Positions 54,388 through 63,109 of a DNA stretch of 64,000 nucleotides are shown here, in pieces. The DNA is from Parelaphostrongylus tenuis. Lineage: Eukaryota; Nematoda; Chromadorea; Rhabditida; Metastrongylidae. The notes under the pieces were generated by a model. It searched no databases, was not told the DNA's origin, and worked only from the letters and a program-made list of their open reading frames with translations. Location: the NCBI GenBank assembly GCA_019055375.1, contig JAHQIW010004394.1:62001-126000 (forward strand), read 5' to 3'. How positions within the stretch are numbered: position 1 is the stretch's first letter; the number at the start of each line of letters is the position of its first letter. The translations under genes and the position numbers were made by a program.

Positions 54388-54425
54388 TCTCCTCCGGGGT
54401 GTGAGTTCGGAACCCAGTCTCGTCA
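54388..54425 (+). pseudogene. tRNA-Leu 3'-half relic at the array edge
   Basis: CTCCGGGGTGTGAGTTCGG and a diverged CCCAGTCTCGTCA match the variable arm, T-arm and acceptor of the tRNA-Leu genes; the following 3' flank (GGTAATGACCGTTACAATAG) is a diverged form of the array spacer. It is a decayed outermost unit, shared with R1 (compare 80-120). Confidence 0.6.
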
Positions 54426-54537
54426 GCTATAATGGTAATGACCGTTACAATAGAAGATGATGATACGGCAGCATAACTTGTTATCGTTAACGATTTTCCT
54501 GTTTTATAAAAATCAATTTTAGCTGAGATGTTATCAT

Positions 54538-54619
54538 GGCGAGATGGCCGAGCGGTCCAAGGCGCTGGTTTAAGGCACCAGTCCCTTCGGGGGCGTGGGT
54601 TCGAATCCCACTCTCGTCA
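54538..54619 (+). tRNA. tRNA-Leu(AAG), array copy 1
   Basis: 82 nt. Acceptor GGCGAGA/TCTCGTC with one G-U, anticodon loop TTAAGGC (AAG at 54,572-54,574), A73, T4 at 54,624. Its upstream spacer is diverged (the outermost unit), lacking the TATA-like element in its usual sequence. Confidence 0.9.
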
Positions 54620-54738
54620 GCTTCTTTTGGTAACAAGAGTTACAATACAGTACCAACAAATAATCAACGAGATCTGTCATTTTAGTGAGTTATCTGGGGT
54701 ATAAAGCAAGCCTGCCGCATTCAGAACCGAAATAGCAT

Positions 54739-54820
54739 GGCGAGATGGCCGAGCGGTCCAAGGCGCTGGTTTTAGGCACCAGTCCCTTCGGGGGCGTGGG
54801 TTCGAATCCCACTCTCGTCA
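54739..54820 (+). tRNA. tRNA-Leu(TAG), array copy 2
   Basis: 82 nt, loop TTTAGGC (anticodon at 54,773-54,775, reads CUA and probably CUG). Upstream element is the TATAAA type. Confidence 0.92.
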
Positions 54821-54940
54821 GCTTCTTTTGGTAACAAGAGTTACAATACAGTACCAACAAAAATCAACGAGATCTGTCATTTTTAGTGAGTTATCTGGGG
54901 TATACAGCATGGCCTGCCGCATTCAGAACCGAAATAGCAT

Positions 54941-55021
54941 GGCGAGATGGCCGAGCGGTCCAAGGCGCTGGTTTAGGCACCAGTCCCTTCGGGGGCGTGG
55001 GTTCGAATCCCACTCTCGTCA
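54941..55021 (+). tRNA. tRNA-Leu, array copy 3, 6-nt anticodon loop
   Basis: 81 nt. Loop TTAGGC lacks one base relative to its neighbours; otherwise identical. Upstream element TATACA. Either a non-functional variant or a homopolymer sequencing error (three T for four). Confidence 0.8.
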
Positions 55022-55141
55022 GCTTCTTTTGGTAACAAGAGTTACAATACAGTACCAACAAAAAGCAACGAGATCTGTCATTTTTAGTGAGTTATCTGGG
55101 GTATAAAGCACAGCCTGCCGCATTCAGAACCGAAATAGCAT

Positions 55142-55223
55142 GGCGAGATGGCCGAGCGGTCCAAGGCGCTGGTTTTAGGCACCAGTCCCTTCGGGGGCGT
55201 GGGTTCGAATCCCACTCTCGTCA
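55142..55223 (+). tRNA. tRNA-Leu(TAG), array copy 4
   Basis: 82 nt, loop TTTAGGC. Upstream TATAAA. Spacer 3' of it has one G fewer after the T4 tract. Confidence 0.92.
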
Positions 55224-55343
55224 GCTTCTTTTGTAACATGGGTTACAATACAGTACCAACAAAAAGCAACGAGATCTGTCATTTTTAGTGAGTTATCTGG
55301 GGTATAAAGCATGGCCTGTCGCATTCAGAACCGAAATAGTCAT

Positions 55344-55425
55344 GGCGAGATGGCCGAGCGGTCTAAGGCGCTGGTTTAAGGCACCAGTCCCTTCGGGGGC
55401 GTGGGTTCGAATCCCACTCTCGTCA
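55344..55425 (+). tRNA. tRNA-Leu(AAG), array copy 5
   Basis: 82 nt, loop TTAAGGC. D-loop reads GGTCTAAGG where all but one of the others read GGTCCAAGG; the CT form is the usual one in eukaryotic tRNA-Leu(AAG). Upstream TATAAA. Confidence 0.92.
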
Positions 55426-55545
55426 GCTTCTTTTGGTAACATGGGTTACAATACAGTACCAACAAAAATCAACGAGATCTGTCATTTTTAGTGAGTTATC
55501 TGGGGTATAAAGCACTGCCTGTCGCATTCAGAACCGAAATAGCAT

Positions 55546-55625
55546 GGCGAGATGGCCGAGCGGTCCAAGGCGCTGGTTTAGGCACCAGTCCCTTCGGGGC
55601 GTGGGTTCGAATCCCACTCTCGTCA
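55546..55625 (+). tRNA. tRNA-Leu, array copy 6, 6-nt loop and short variable arm
   Basis: 80 nt. Loop TTAGGC, and one G is missing from the variable arm (TTCGGGGC). Two single-base deletions in one copy point to a decaying gene or local sequencing error. Upstream TATAAA. Confidence 0.75.
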
Positions 55626-55746
55626 GCTTCTTTTGGTAACAAGGGTTACAATACAGTACCAACAAAAATCAACGAGATCTGTCATTTTTAGTGAGTTATC
55701 TGGGGTATACAGCACAGCCTGCAGCATTCAGAACCGAAAACAGTAT

Positions 55747-55828
55747 GGCGAGATGGCCGAGCGGTCCAAGGCGCTGGTTTAAGGCACCAGTCCCTTCGGG
55801 GGCGTGGGTTCGAATCCCACTCTCGTCA
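55747..55828 (+). tRNA. tRNA-Leu(AAG), array copy 7
   Basis: 82 nt, loop TTAAGGC. Upstream element TATACA; 5' flank CAGTAT differs slightly. Confidence 0.92.
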
Positions 55829-55948
55829 GCTTCTTTTGGTAACATGGGTTACAATACAGTACCAACAAAAATCAACGAGATCTGTCATTTTTAGTGAGTT
55901 TTCTGGGGTATACAGCACAGCCTGCCGCATTCAGAATCGAAATAGCAT

Positions 55949-56030
55949 GGCGAGATGGCCGAGCGGTCCAAGGCGCTGGTTTTAGGCACCAGTCCCTTCG
56001 GGGGCGTGGGTTCGAATCCCACTCTCGTCA
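55949..56030 (+). tRNA. tRNA-Leu(TAG), array copy 8
   Basis: 82 nt, loop TTTAGGC, upstream TATACA. First of the copies with the GAGTTTTCTGGGG spacer variant. Confidence 0.92.
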
Positions 56031-56151
56031 GCTTCTTTTGGTAACATGGGTTACAATACAGTACCAACAAAAAGCAACGAGATCTGTCATTTTTAGTGAG
56101 TTATCTGGGGTATAAAGCATGGCCTGTCGCATTCAGAACCGAAATAGTCAT

Positions 56152-56232
56152 GGCGAGATGGCCGAGCGGTCGAAGGCGCTGGTTTAGGCACCAGTCCCTT
56201 CGGGGGCGTGGGTTCGAATCCCACTCTCGTCA
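56152..56232 (+). tRNA. tRNA-Leu, array copy 9, 6-nt loop, D-loop change
   Basis: 81 nt. Loop TTAGGC and D-loop GGTCGAAGG (C to G). Upstream TATAAA. Confidence 0.78.
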
Positions 56233-56352
56233 GCTTCTTTTGGTAACATGGGTTACAATACAGTACCAACAAAAATCAACGAGATCTGTCATTTTTAGTG
56301 AGTTATCTGGGGTATACAGCACAGCCTGCCGCATTCAGAACCGAAATAGCAT

Positions 56353-56434
56353 GGCGAGATGGCCGAGCGGTCCAAGGCGCTGGTTTTAGGCACCAGTCCC
56401 TTCGGGGGCGTGGGTTCGAATCCCACTCTCGTCA
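56353..56434 (+). tRNA. tRNA-Leu(TAG), array copy 10
   Basis: 82 nt, loop TTTAGGC, upstream TATACA. Confidence 0.92.
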
Positions 56435-56555
56435 GCTTCTTTTGGTAACAAGAGTTACAATACAGTACCAACAAAAGTCAACGAGATCTGCCATATTTAG
56501 TGAGTTATCTGGGGTATAAAGCACGGCCTGTCGCATTCAGAACCGAAATAGTCAT

Positions 56556-56637
56556 GGCGAGATGGCCGAGCGGTCCAAGGCGCTGGTTTTAGGCACCAGT
56601 CCCTTCGGGGGCGTGGGTTCGAATCCCACTCTCGTCA
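56556..56637 (+). tRNA. tRNA-Leu(TAG), array copy 11
   Basis: 82 nt, loop TTTAGGC, upstream TATAAA. Preceding spacer has the variant CTGCCATATTTAG. Confidence 0.92.
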
Positions 56638-56757
56638 GCTTCTTTTGGTAACATGGGTTACAATACAGTACCAACAAAAATCAACGAGATCTGTCATTTT
56701 TAGTGAGTTTTCTGGGGTATACAGCACAGCCTGCCGCATTCAGAATCGAAATAGCAT

Positions 56758-56839
56758 GGCGAGATGGCCGAGCGGTCCAAGGCGCTGGTTTTAGGCACCA
56801 GTCCCTTCGGGGGCGTGGGTTCGAATCCCACTCTCGTCA
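56758..56839 (+). tRNA. tRNA-Leu(TAG), array copy 12
   Basis: 82 nt, loop TTTAGGC, upstream TATACA. Its unit matches copy 8's unit, including CAGAATCG in the 5' flank. Confidence 0.92.
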
Positions 56840-56959
56840 GCTTCTTTTGGTAACATGGGTTACAATACAGTACCAACAAAAATCAACGAGATCTGTCATT
56901 TTTAGTGAGTTTTCTGGGGTATACAGCACAGCCTGCCGCATTCAGAACCGAAATAGCAT

Positions 56960-57041
56960 GGCGAGATGGCCGAGCGGTCCAAGGCGCTGGTTTTAGGCAC
57001 CAGTCCCTTCGGGGGCGTGGGTTCGAATCCCACTCTCGTCA
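56960..57041 (+). tRNA. tRNA-Leu(TAG), array copy 13
   Basis: 82 nt, loop TTTAGGC, upstream TATACA. Identical in sequence to copies 12 and 14. Confidence 0.92.
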
Positions 57042-57160
57042 GCTTCTTTTGGTAACATGGGTTACAATACAGTACCAACAAAAATCAACGAGATCTGTCA
57101 TTTTTAGTGAGTTTCTGGGGTATACAGCACAGCCTGCCGCATTCAGAATCGAAATAGTAT

Positions 57161-57242
57161 GGCGAGATGGCCGAGCGGTCCAAGGCGCTGGTTTTAGGCA
57201 CCAGTCCCTTCGGGGGCGTGGGTTCGAATCCCACTCTCGTCA
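57161..57242 (+). tRNA. tRNA-Leu(TAG), array copy 14
   Basis: 82 nt, loop TTTAGGC, upstream TATACA; preceding spacer has GAGTTTCTGG, one T shorter. Confidence 0.92.
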
Positions 57243-57361
57243 GCTTCTTTTGGTAACAGGGTTACAATACAGTACCAACAAAAATTAACGAGATCTGTCA
57301 TTTTTAGTGAGTTTTCTGGGGTATACAGCACAGCCTGCCGCATTCAGAATCGAAATAGCAT

Positions 57362-57443
57362 GGCGAGATGGCCGAGCGGTCCAAGGCGCTGGTTTTAGGC
57401 ACCAGTCCCTTCGGGGGCGTGGGTTCGAATCCCACTCTCGTCA
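57362..57443 (+). tRNA. tRNA-Leu(TAG), array copy 15
   Basis: 82 nt, loop TTTAGGC, upstream TATACA. Confidence 0.92.
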
Positions 57444-57562
57444 GCTTCTTTTGGTAACATGGGTTACAATACAGTACCACAAAAAATAACGAGATCTGTC
57501 ATTTTTAGTGAGTTTTCTGGGGTATACAGCACAGCCTGCCGCATTCAGAATCGAAATAGCAT

Positions 57563-57644
57563 GGCGAGATGGCCGAGCGGTCCAAGGCGCTGGTTTTAGG
57601 CACCAGTCCCTTCGGGGGCGTGGGTTCGAATCCCACTCTCGTCA
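57563..57644 (+). tRNA. tRNA-Leu(TAG), array copy 16, last
   Basis: 82 nt, loop TTTAGGC, upstream TATACA. The 3' flank starts GTTTCTTTTGGTTACGAGAG and then diverges from the array at about 57,680, marking its right edge. Confidence 0.92.
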
Positions 57645-57801
57645 GTTTCTTTTGGTTACGAGAGTTACAATACACTGTCAGTAAAAAGCGAAGGAATTCT
57701 CGACCCAGATTTCACTGTTTCCGAACACACGTCAGCCGTAGACGGTTGGTTGTTGACAGATAACACTCGTTGTGGCGTAAAAAGAGTGGAGTGCAAAACG
57801 A

Positions 57802-57873
57802 GCGTCGGTGGTGCAACGGTTTAGCACATGCTCCCGGAAAGAGTAGGATCTGTGTTGAAATCCCGGCTGACGT
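57802..57873 (+). mobile_element. tRNA-like cloverleaf module, family B
   Basis: Acceptor GCGTCGG/CTGACGT with two G-U pairs, D-stem GTG/CAC, anticodon stem TGCTC/GAGTA, loop CCGGAAA (GGA again). The T-arm is damaged (TGTGTTGAAATCCC). Flanks GAGTGGAGTGCAAAAC and GGTTTTGCACACCACTC are complementary. It lies 160 bp beyond the last tRNA-Leu. Confidence 0.55.
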
Positions 57874-57959
57874 GAACGGTTTTGCACACCACTCAACATC
57901 ATTGGATTTATTCAAACATCATAGCACTCAATCGGCGGTTTAATAAGATGATTTCCGAT

Positions 57960-58920
57960 TAAGTTTATATCAATCATTCGTTTATTTCCCTCTACCACCG
58001 CTATGCTTTATAATGAGTGTTCATCTCCTAACAAACATCGTCAGTTTTGAAACGAAAAATTCAGGGAAAGAAATCGAGGAATTACTAATCAAAATGAAAA
58101 CAGTAGAACAATGTATATATGTTTTGTAACACTACTTCTCGTATATGACGTGCTCATGAGGTTCTTGGGCTTTTCTGTGTCATCGCCATGCTCCATAAAG
58201 AGTTTTCATCCCCTGAACAAACGTCGTCAATTTTTTGAAGAAAAAATAAAAAAAATTAGTGATCATCAATTTAGGTGATACAGATTCATAATATTATGTT
58301 CTGTAACACTATCTCCTCGACGTGAAACGTTCACTAACTTCTTTCGCTTACCTCTAGCATCGCCATGACCGATGAAGAAAGTTCATTGTGGAACGTTCAC
58401 TAGCTTCTCCCGCTTATCTCCATCATCGCCATGCCCGATGGAGAGTGTTCATTCCCGGACAAATAGTGCCAATTTTTAAAGAAAAAAAATCAGAAAAGAC
58501 CACTAATCAATCTACATAGAGTAGATATACAAAATTATATTTTGTAACGCTAGCTCCTCGTATTTGACTCGTTCACCTGCTTCTTACGGTTGCCTTTATC
58601 ATCCCTATGTTCGACAAAGAATATTCACCGCCTAATAATATCGTCGATTTTCGAAAGTAAAAATCAGGAAAAATCTCTGATCACCCTAAATGAAGCAGAT
58701 CCATAATTTTGTGTTTTGTAATACTGTCGCCTCGTATTTGAAATGTTCACTAGCTTCATCCGCACACCTCTATCATCGGGTGTACTCCAAAAATTACGGA
58801 AAATCACTATTCATACTAAATGAGGCAGATTCATGATTTTGTGTTTTGTAACCTTATCTCCTTCTATTTGAAACGTTCACTAACTTCATCCGTCGATCTC
58901 CATCTTCGGTGGGTCGATAG
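57960..58920. repeat. Degenerate minisatellite A, about 180-bp period
   Basis: Five or so diverged units, each with CATCGCCATGYYCGATRAAG..TTCAT, CAATTTTTGAAGAAAAAA and TTTTGTAACACTATCTCCTCG followed by ACGTTCACTARCTTC. Non-coding, AT-rich. Confidence 0.5.
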
Positions 58921-60460
58921 AGGGCATCGGAATGATTTCGTGATTTGATGTTTCTACACACTGTCTTTCTCAAAATGAAGTGTTTACTGACTCTCTGTCG
59001 TTCACTAATTAATCGTAAAATAGGGTGGAAATGCGGAATCACTGGAACAATCTTATCTTTCCGGACATACTTGAATATAAATTGTACTAATAAGATCGAA
59101 ATTGCGTCGTTATTTAATGTTTCTTCGCATTGTCTTCCACAAAATGAAGCATTCATTAACGCTTCATCGTTCACTGGTGAATCGTATAACAGCACGGAAA
59201 TACGGCAATCATGCATAGAAGATCGTTATCCCGCACAGAAAGGAGAAAAGATGAAGTTCTCGTCTGATAATCAACCCCTAAGGCCATTATTCGTACAACT
59301 CCGGCGCTCGTCTTTAATTTTTAACTTCATTGAGGTGATTGAATGCATATCTGGCCTTTACAATGTTCACGATGGCCTCCAGCTGTACCGAGTCAGTGCT
59401 ATTTATTCTTCTAGACAAGTCTGAGCCCAGTCTATTATTAATTTACCGACACCGGAGGAACGGAACGGATGGCTTGGCTAGATGAGCGCGAGATCGAACC
59501 ACCGCCCTCATGTGCAACGCAAAGCCCTCTAACCACTGCTCCACATGCGCTCTCTATCGCACATACTTATACAAAAATTTGATTAAGTGATTACTGCTCC
59601 AGGTCAAAATTATTCCCTCTTTTGATATTCCTAGGCACTGTATTCTTCAAAATGAAGCGTCTACACACAATTCATCGTTCACTGGTTATCTGGAAAAGAG
59701 CGTGATAAAACGAGAACCACACTTACATCGTCGGTATCCAGATTAAAATTATTTATTTGCTTGATGTTTCCACACACCTTCTTCTTCAAAATGAAGCATT
59801 CATTAGCACTTCATCGTTTAGTGGTCATTCGCAAAACAGCGTGGAAATACAACAACCACACTCAAAGTATTGCTGTCGGGAACATACTTATATAAAAAAT
59901 CATGTAAAGTCATTACTGTCTCAGATCAAAACTGTTTTGGTTACTCGTAAAACACCGCGAAAATAGGACAACCACACTTGAAATAACATTTTCCCCACAT
60001 ATTTGCATAAAAAATCGTATAAAACCGGTAGTATTCCGATCCAAATTGTATTGTTATTTGATGTTTCTCAGCACTGTCTTCTTCAAAATGGGGCGTTCAC
60101 TGTCGCTTCACATTCACTGGTTATTTGATAGAAAAGGATGATAAAAGGAGAACCACAGCTACATCGTTGCTGCATTGCACATACTTATACAAAAAATCAC
60201 GCAGAATCAATGGTCAATCAGATTGAAATTACTTCGTTATGTGATGTGTCTACACGCTGTGCTCTTCAAAATGTAACTTTTACTGACGCTTCATCACTTG
60301 CGTAATGCAACGCGGAAATGCGACAGCACACTAAGAATATCGAAGTCCCGCACATACTTATAAAAAGATCACGTGAAGCCATCAGTGAGTCAGATAGAAA
60401 TTCATCCGTTCGTTGATGTTTCTTCGCACTGTCTTCATTAAAATCAACCCTTCCAGAACG
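58920..60460. repeat. Degenerate minisatellite B, about 170-bp period
   Basis: Units with TTGATGTTTCTNCRCACTGTCTTC, CAAAATGAAGCRTTCACT and TCATCGTTCACTGG begin near 58,948, 59,118, 59,616, 59,762, 60,060, 60,240 and 60,416. A SINE F copy (59,265-59,560) interrupts it. The 159-residue frame 58,945-59,424 runs from the repeat into the SINE and is an artefact. Confidence 0.55.
59265..59560 (-). mobile_element. SINE F copy inserted in minisatellite B
   Basis: Body GTGATTGAATGCATATCTGG and ACGATGGCCTCCAGCTG, head complement GCGCGAGATCGAACCACCG (B box) and CTCTAACCACTGCTCCACATG (A-box region), ending in GCGCTC that pairs with GAGCGC. The head is among the best kept. It postdates the minisatellite. 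Confidence 0.65.
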
Positions 60461-60560
60461 CGCATTTTTTGTAGTTTTCTTATCGTTTACGATTTTTCAT
60501 TTGACTTTAAGTAGTCATTAGATAGCTGAAAAAATTGGGTTTTGATGGTATGCTTAAGTT

Positions 60561-63020
60561 TTGGAATCTGTGAGCTGTAGCAACAGAAGAAGATTAGGAG
60601 AAAGAAGCCAGAACGGGAACGGAGTCAGAAGAAGAATCGGATTAGGAGAAAGAAATCAGGACGGTAGTCGTCTTGTAGGACTTCTGTCTGCAGCACGTCT
60701 CTTCCATGGGAACTCAATTTTCCAGAAGAAACAACACCGCCGCTGGACATGGGAGTGGCCTAATGGCACGACACACGCGGAGATCGACCATATACTCACA
60801 AACAGAGCATAGTGTCTACTTGACACATCCTAGTCCCATCATTCTGTACTGGGTCCGGTCACCGCTTTCTTCGCTCGAATAATCAATTCAGCCGTACGCT
60901 GGAAAAGAAGTCATGTCATCGATCGGGAAGAAATTGTTAAGCCGTTTACTGCGAAGACAATCTTCACGGAATCCTATTCAGTCATGACTGGCAGATGAAT
61001 GAAGATCCGACCGAAGGCTACGAGCTGCTTATTAAAAGACTGGAAAGTTTTACCGAGTCCGCTTCAATTACTCCAACAGGAAGTTTAGACCACATCTCCA
61101 CTATCATTAAGGAGTTGCTTGAAAAGAGGAGAAAATTGAGACTCAAAATTATTGCAACACACCTAGTTCGAGTGATAATATATTTAGCTGCAGAAGAGCT
61201 CTGCAAGAGGAACTTCAGCGGTATAGGCAGAAGAAACTGTTGGAAAAGCACAAAAACGATCTAGTCATGAGAAATGCCGTCAGAACTTGTGCATTACAGC
61301 GTTTCGTTCGCAGCCCTGATGAACGCCCGTGGGAATGCTAGAACATCCGCCATGACAAAGAAGTGATAACGGAAAAGTTTTACACCAACGTTTTCCGTTC
61401 CAAAATCTCCGCCTTGAACCCCGAAACCGCCAGTGGAGGAAAAACCACCCAGGATTTCGCCCTCTGAAGTACGTGTGGCGATAGAAGGCATGAAGAATGG
61501 CACAGCTCCAGGACTTGATAACATCATCGCGACTTTCCAAATGCTGGAGCCTAAAACCTACATGTAATACTCGGTACACATGTGGCATCCTACTTACAAA
61601 AGGAATTCCAGAACAGTGGAGGACTTCGTGCGCAATCATTCTCCATAAAAAGGGTGACCGAAGTGATCTTAGTAATTATCGTCCAATTTGCTTGCTGAGT
61701 GTGCTCTACAAGCTCTTTACCAAGATTATACTTCAGCACATATCAAGAACTTTGTATTAGGCTCAGCCATTTGAACAGGCAGTATTCCGTAATGGATTCT
61801 GATGCATGGACCACATCCAGACCGTATCACAGGTCATTGAAGTCTGTCGGAAATATCACGTGCCCTTGATCTTAACATTTGTGGGCTGTGAAAAAGCGTT
61901 TGATAGCGTCGAAACAAATGCAGTCCTATCAGCACTCGTCGATCAAGAGTGGATCCGTCCTATATAAGAACCTTGTCAGACTGCTATCAAAACTGCACCA
62001 CAAAAATACAGCTTCTTCATCGACCGCTGACCATACCATTGGTTAAGGTCGAAGACAAGGTAATACATATTGCCAAAGCTGTTCACCGCCGCGCTGCAAT
62101 GAGTAATGAAGTCACTCGATTGCGACGAGAAGGGCATTCGTGTTGATGAAAAATTCCTGTCACATCTTCGATTCGCGGACGACATCGTCATCTTTTCGAC
62201 AAAACTAATTAAGCAGAGATGTTAAAGTAATTAAACGAAGCGGCAAAGAAGAAAGGATTACTTATCAAAAGGATGAAGACCCAGTTTTTAAAAAACCCAT
62301 GGTGCAATGGTGATTAAGTCGAAATGGATGGTTCTTTGATTATTACAGAAACCGTTTCGTATGTATACCTTTGGCGTTCACTGAACATGAATACAACATG
62401 AAGGAGGAACATGGACCGCATTCGGGCCTTTCAGAGAAACCACCGACCAGCTAACGGACCCAAAACTCCTAGCTCACCTTTTCGATTCGACGGTCTTGCC
62501 GGCGCTCTCCTATGCAGCTGAGACGCGGGCTGGTACTTCGACCACATCAAGACTGCTACGAACAACTCACAGAGCGCATGAACGAAGTCTTCTCAAATTC
62601 AGTCGGCACACACAACATCTGGCCAACTTGCGTAGCTCAGATCTTCGGAGCTATCCCATCTTCGTGACACAGAGGTATACACATCTATAGCGAAACACCA
62701 ATGAGCCGGTCATATACTGAGAAAAACGGACGATAGATGGACGAAAAGAACTGTAGAGTGGATTCCACGACAATGCACGAGTCCTCGAGGGCGACCACTT
62801 ACACGTTGGGCGGACGTGTTCGTTAAAAGAATTAAGGAGCTGTACTCGCAGCTCGCAATTTTTCTCAGATCACGGTATGACACTCGCAGCAGCCGCATGC
62901 TCAGATTAGACCACCATCATGGAGAATTGTCGCGCAGCAGAGGGTGGAATGGAATATGTGCTGGGGTCCGCACATTTAGTGAAGACGGACCGCTCAAGTA
63001 TCAAGTATGAAGCAGCTGCA
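60561..63020 (+). mobile_element. RTE-type LINE, near full-length but frame-broken
   Basis: In order: apurinic endonuclease C-terminal part (RLVGLLSAARLFHGNSIFQK, RRWTWEWPNGTTHAEIDHIL, 60,660-60,800), linker (60,995-61,264), reverse transcriptase (GIPEQWRTSCAIILHKKGDR, LSNYRPICLLSVLYKLFTK, 61,590-61,750; catalytic FADD at 62,172-62,183), and C-terminal region (LPALSYAAETRAGTSTT; RGRPLTRWADVF, 62,490-62,830). Frameshifts and stops separate these blocks, and the endonuclease N-terminus is missing, so it is inactive. RTE elements are short two-domain LINEs common in nematodes. Flanked by FB1-family sequence on both sides (60,465-60,540 and 63,110-63,240). Confidence 0.82.
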
Positions 63021-63109
63021 CAAAGAAATTCCTGCTTTCCTCGGTGTGCACAGTGTGATTTGCACTCGTTTTTGCATGGTATTCTCACCAAACAAAGACT
63101 TATTACCGA

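Larger units (their letters stand above)
51700..54478. repeat. R1 dispersed repeat, right copy, with two insertions
   Basis: Inverted relative to 1-1,440. The R1 sequence is interrupted by a Penelope-like element (about 52,223-53,155) and by a tRNA-like hairpin element (about 53,682-54,092). Comparison with the uninterrupted left copy fixes both insertion points. The right end runs straight into the tRNA-Leu array. Confidence 0.7.
54538..57660 (+). repeat. Sixteen-unit tandem tRNA-Leu array, 201-203 bp period
   Basis: Each unit is one 80-82-nt tRNA-Leu gene plus a spacer of about 120 bp (GCTTCTTTTGGTAACATGGG ... GAACCGAAATAG). The tRNA has A box TGGCCGAGCGG, B box GGTTCGAATCC, and T4 five bases after the discriminator. 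Class II features (13-nt variable region with a CCC/GGGG stem, A73) and D-arm GAGCGGTCCAAGGC identify Leu. Spacers are almost as conserved as the genes, so the array is recently amplified or homogenised. The repeated plus-strand frames of 60-127 codons across the array, reading GFESHSRQLLLVT, are not proteins. Confidence 0.92.

Noticed and set aside
54538..57644. Array as a bacterial or organellar tRNA operon
   Set aside because: Each unit has its own Pol III boxes and T4 terminator, no encoded CCA, and eukaryotic tRNA-Leu features; surroundings are nematode nuclear repeats.
54828..57763. A dozen similar plus-strand open frames (60-127 codons) reading GFESHSRQLLLVT or WRDGRAVQGAG
   Set aside because: They are translations of the tRNA-Leu genes and their spacers. 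Frame shifts between copies follow single-base changes in the anticodon loop, and the RNA structure explains the conservation.
58945..59424. 159-codon plus-strand frame, the longest in the window
   Set aside because: It crosses from minisatellite B units into an inserted SINE F copy, so it cannot be a conserved protein.
60995..61264. Stand-alone 89-residue gene
   Set aside because: It is the linker between the endonuclease and reverse transcriptase of the RTE element at 60.5-63 kb.
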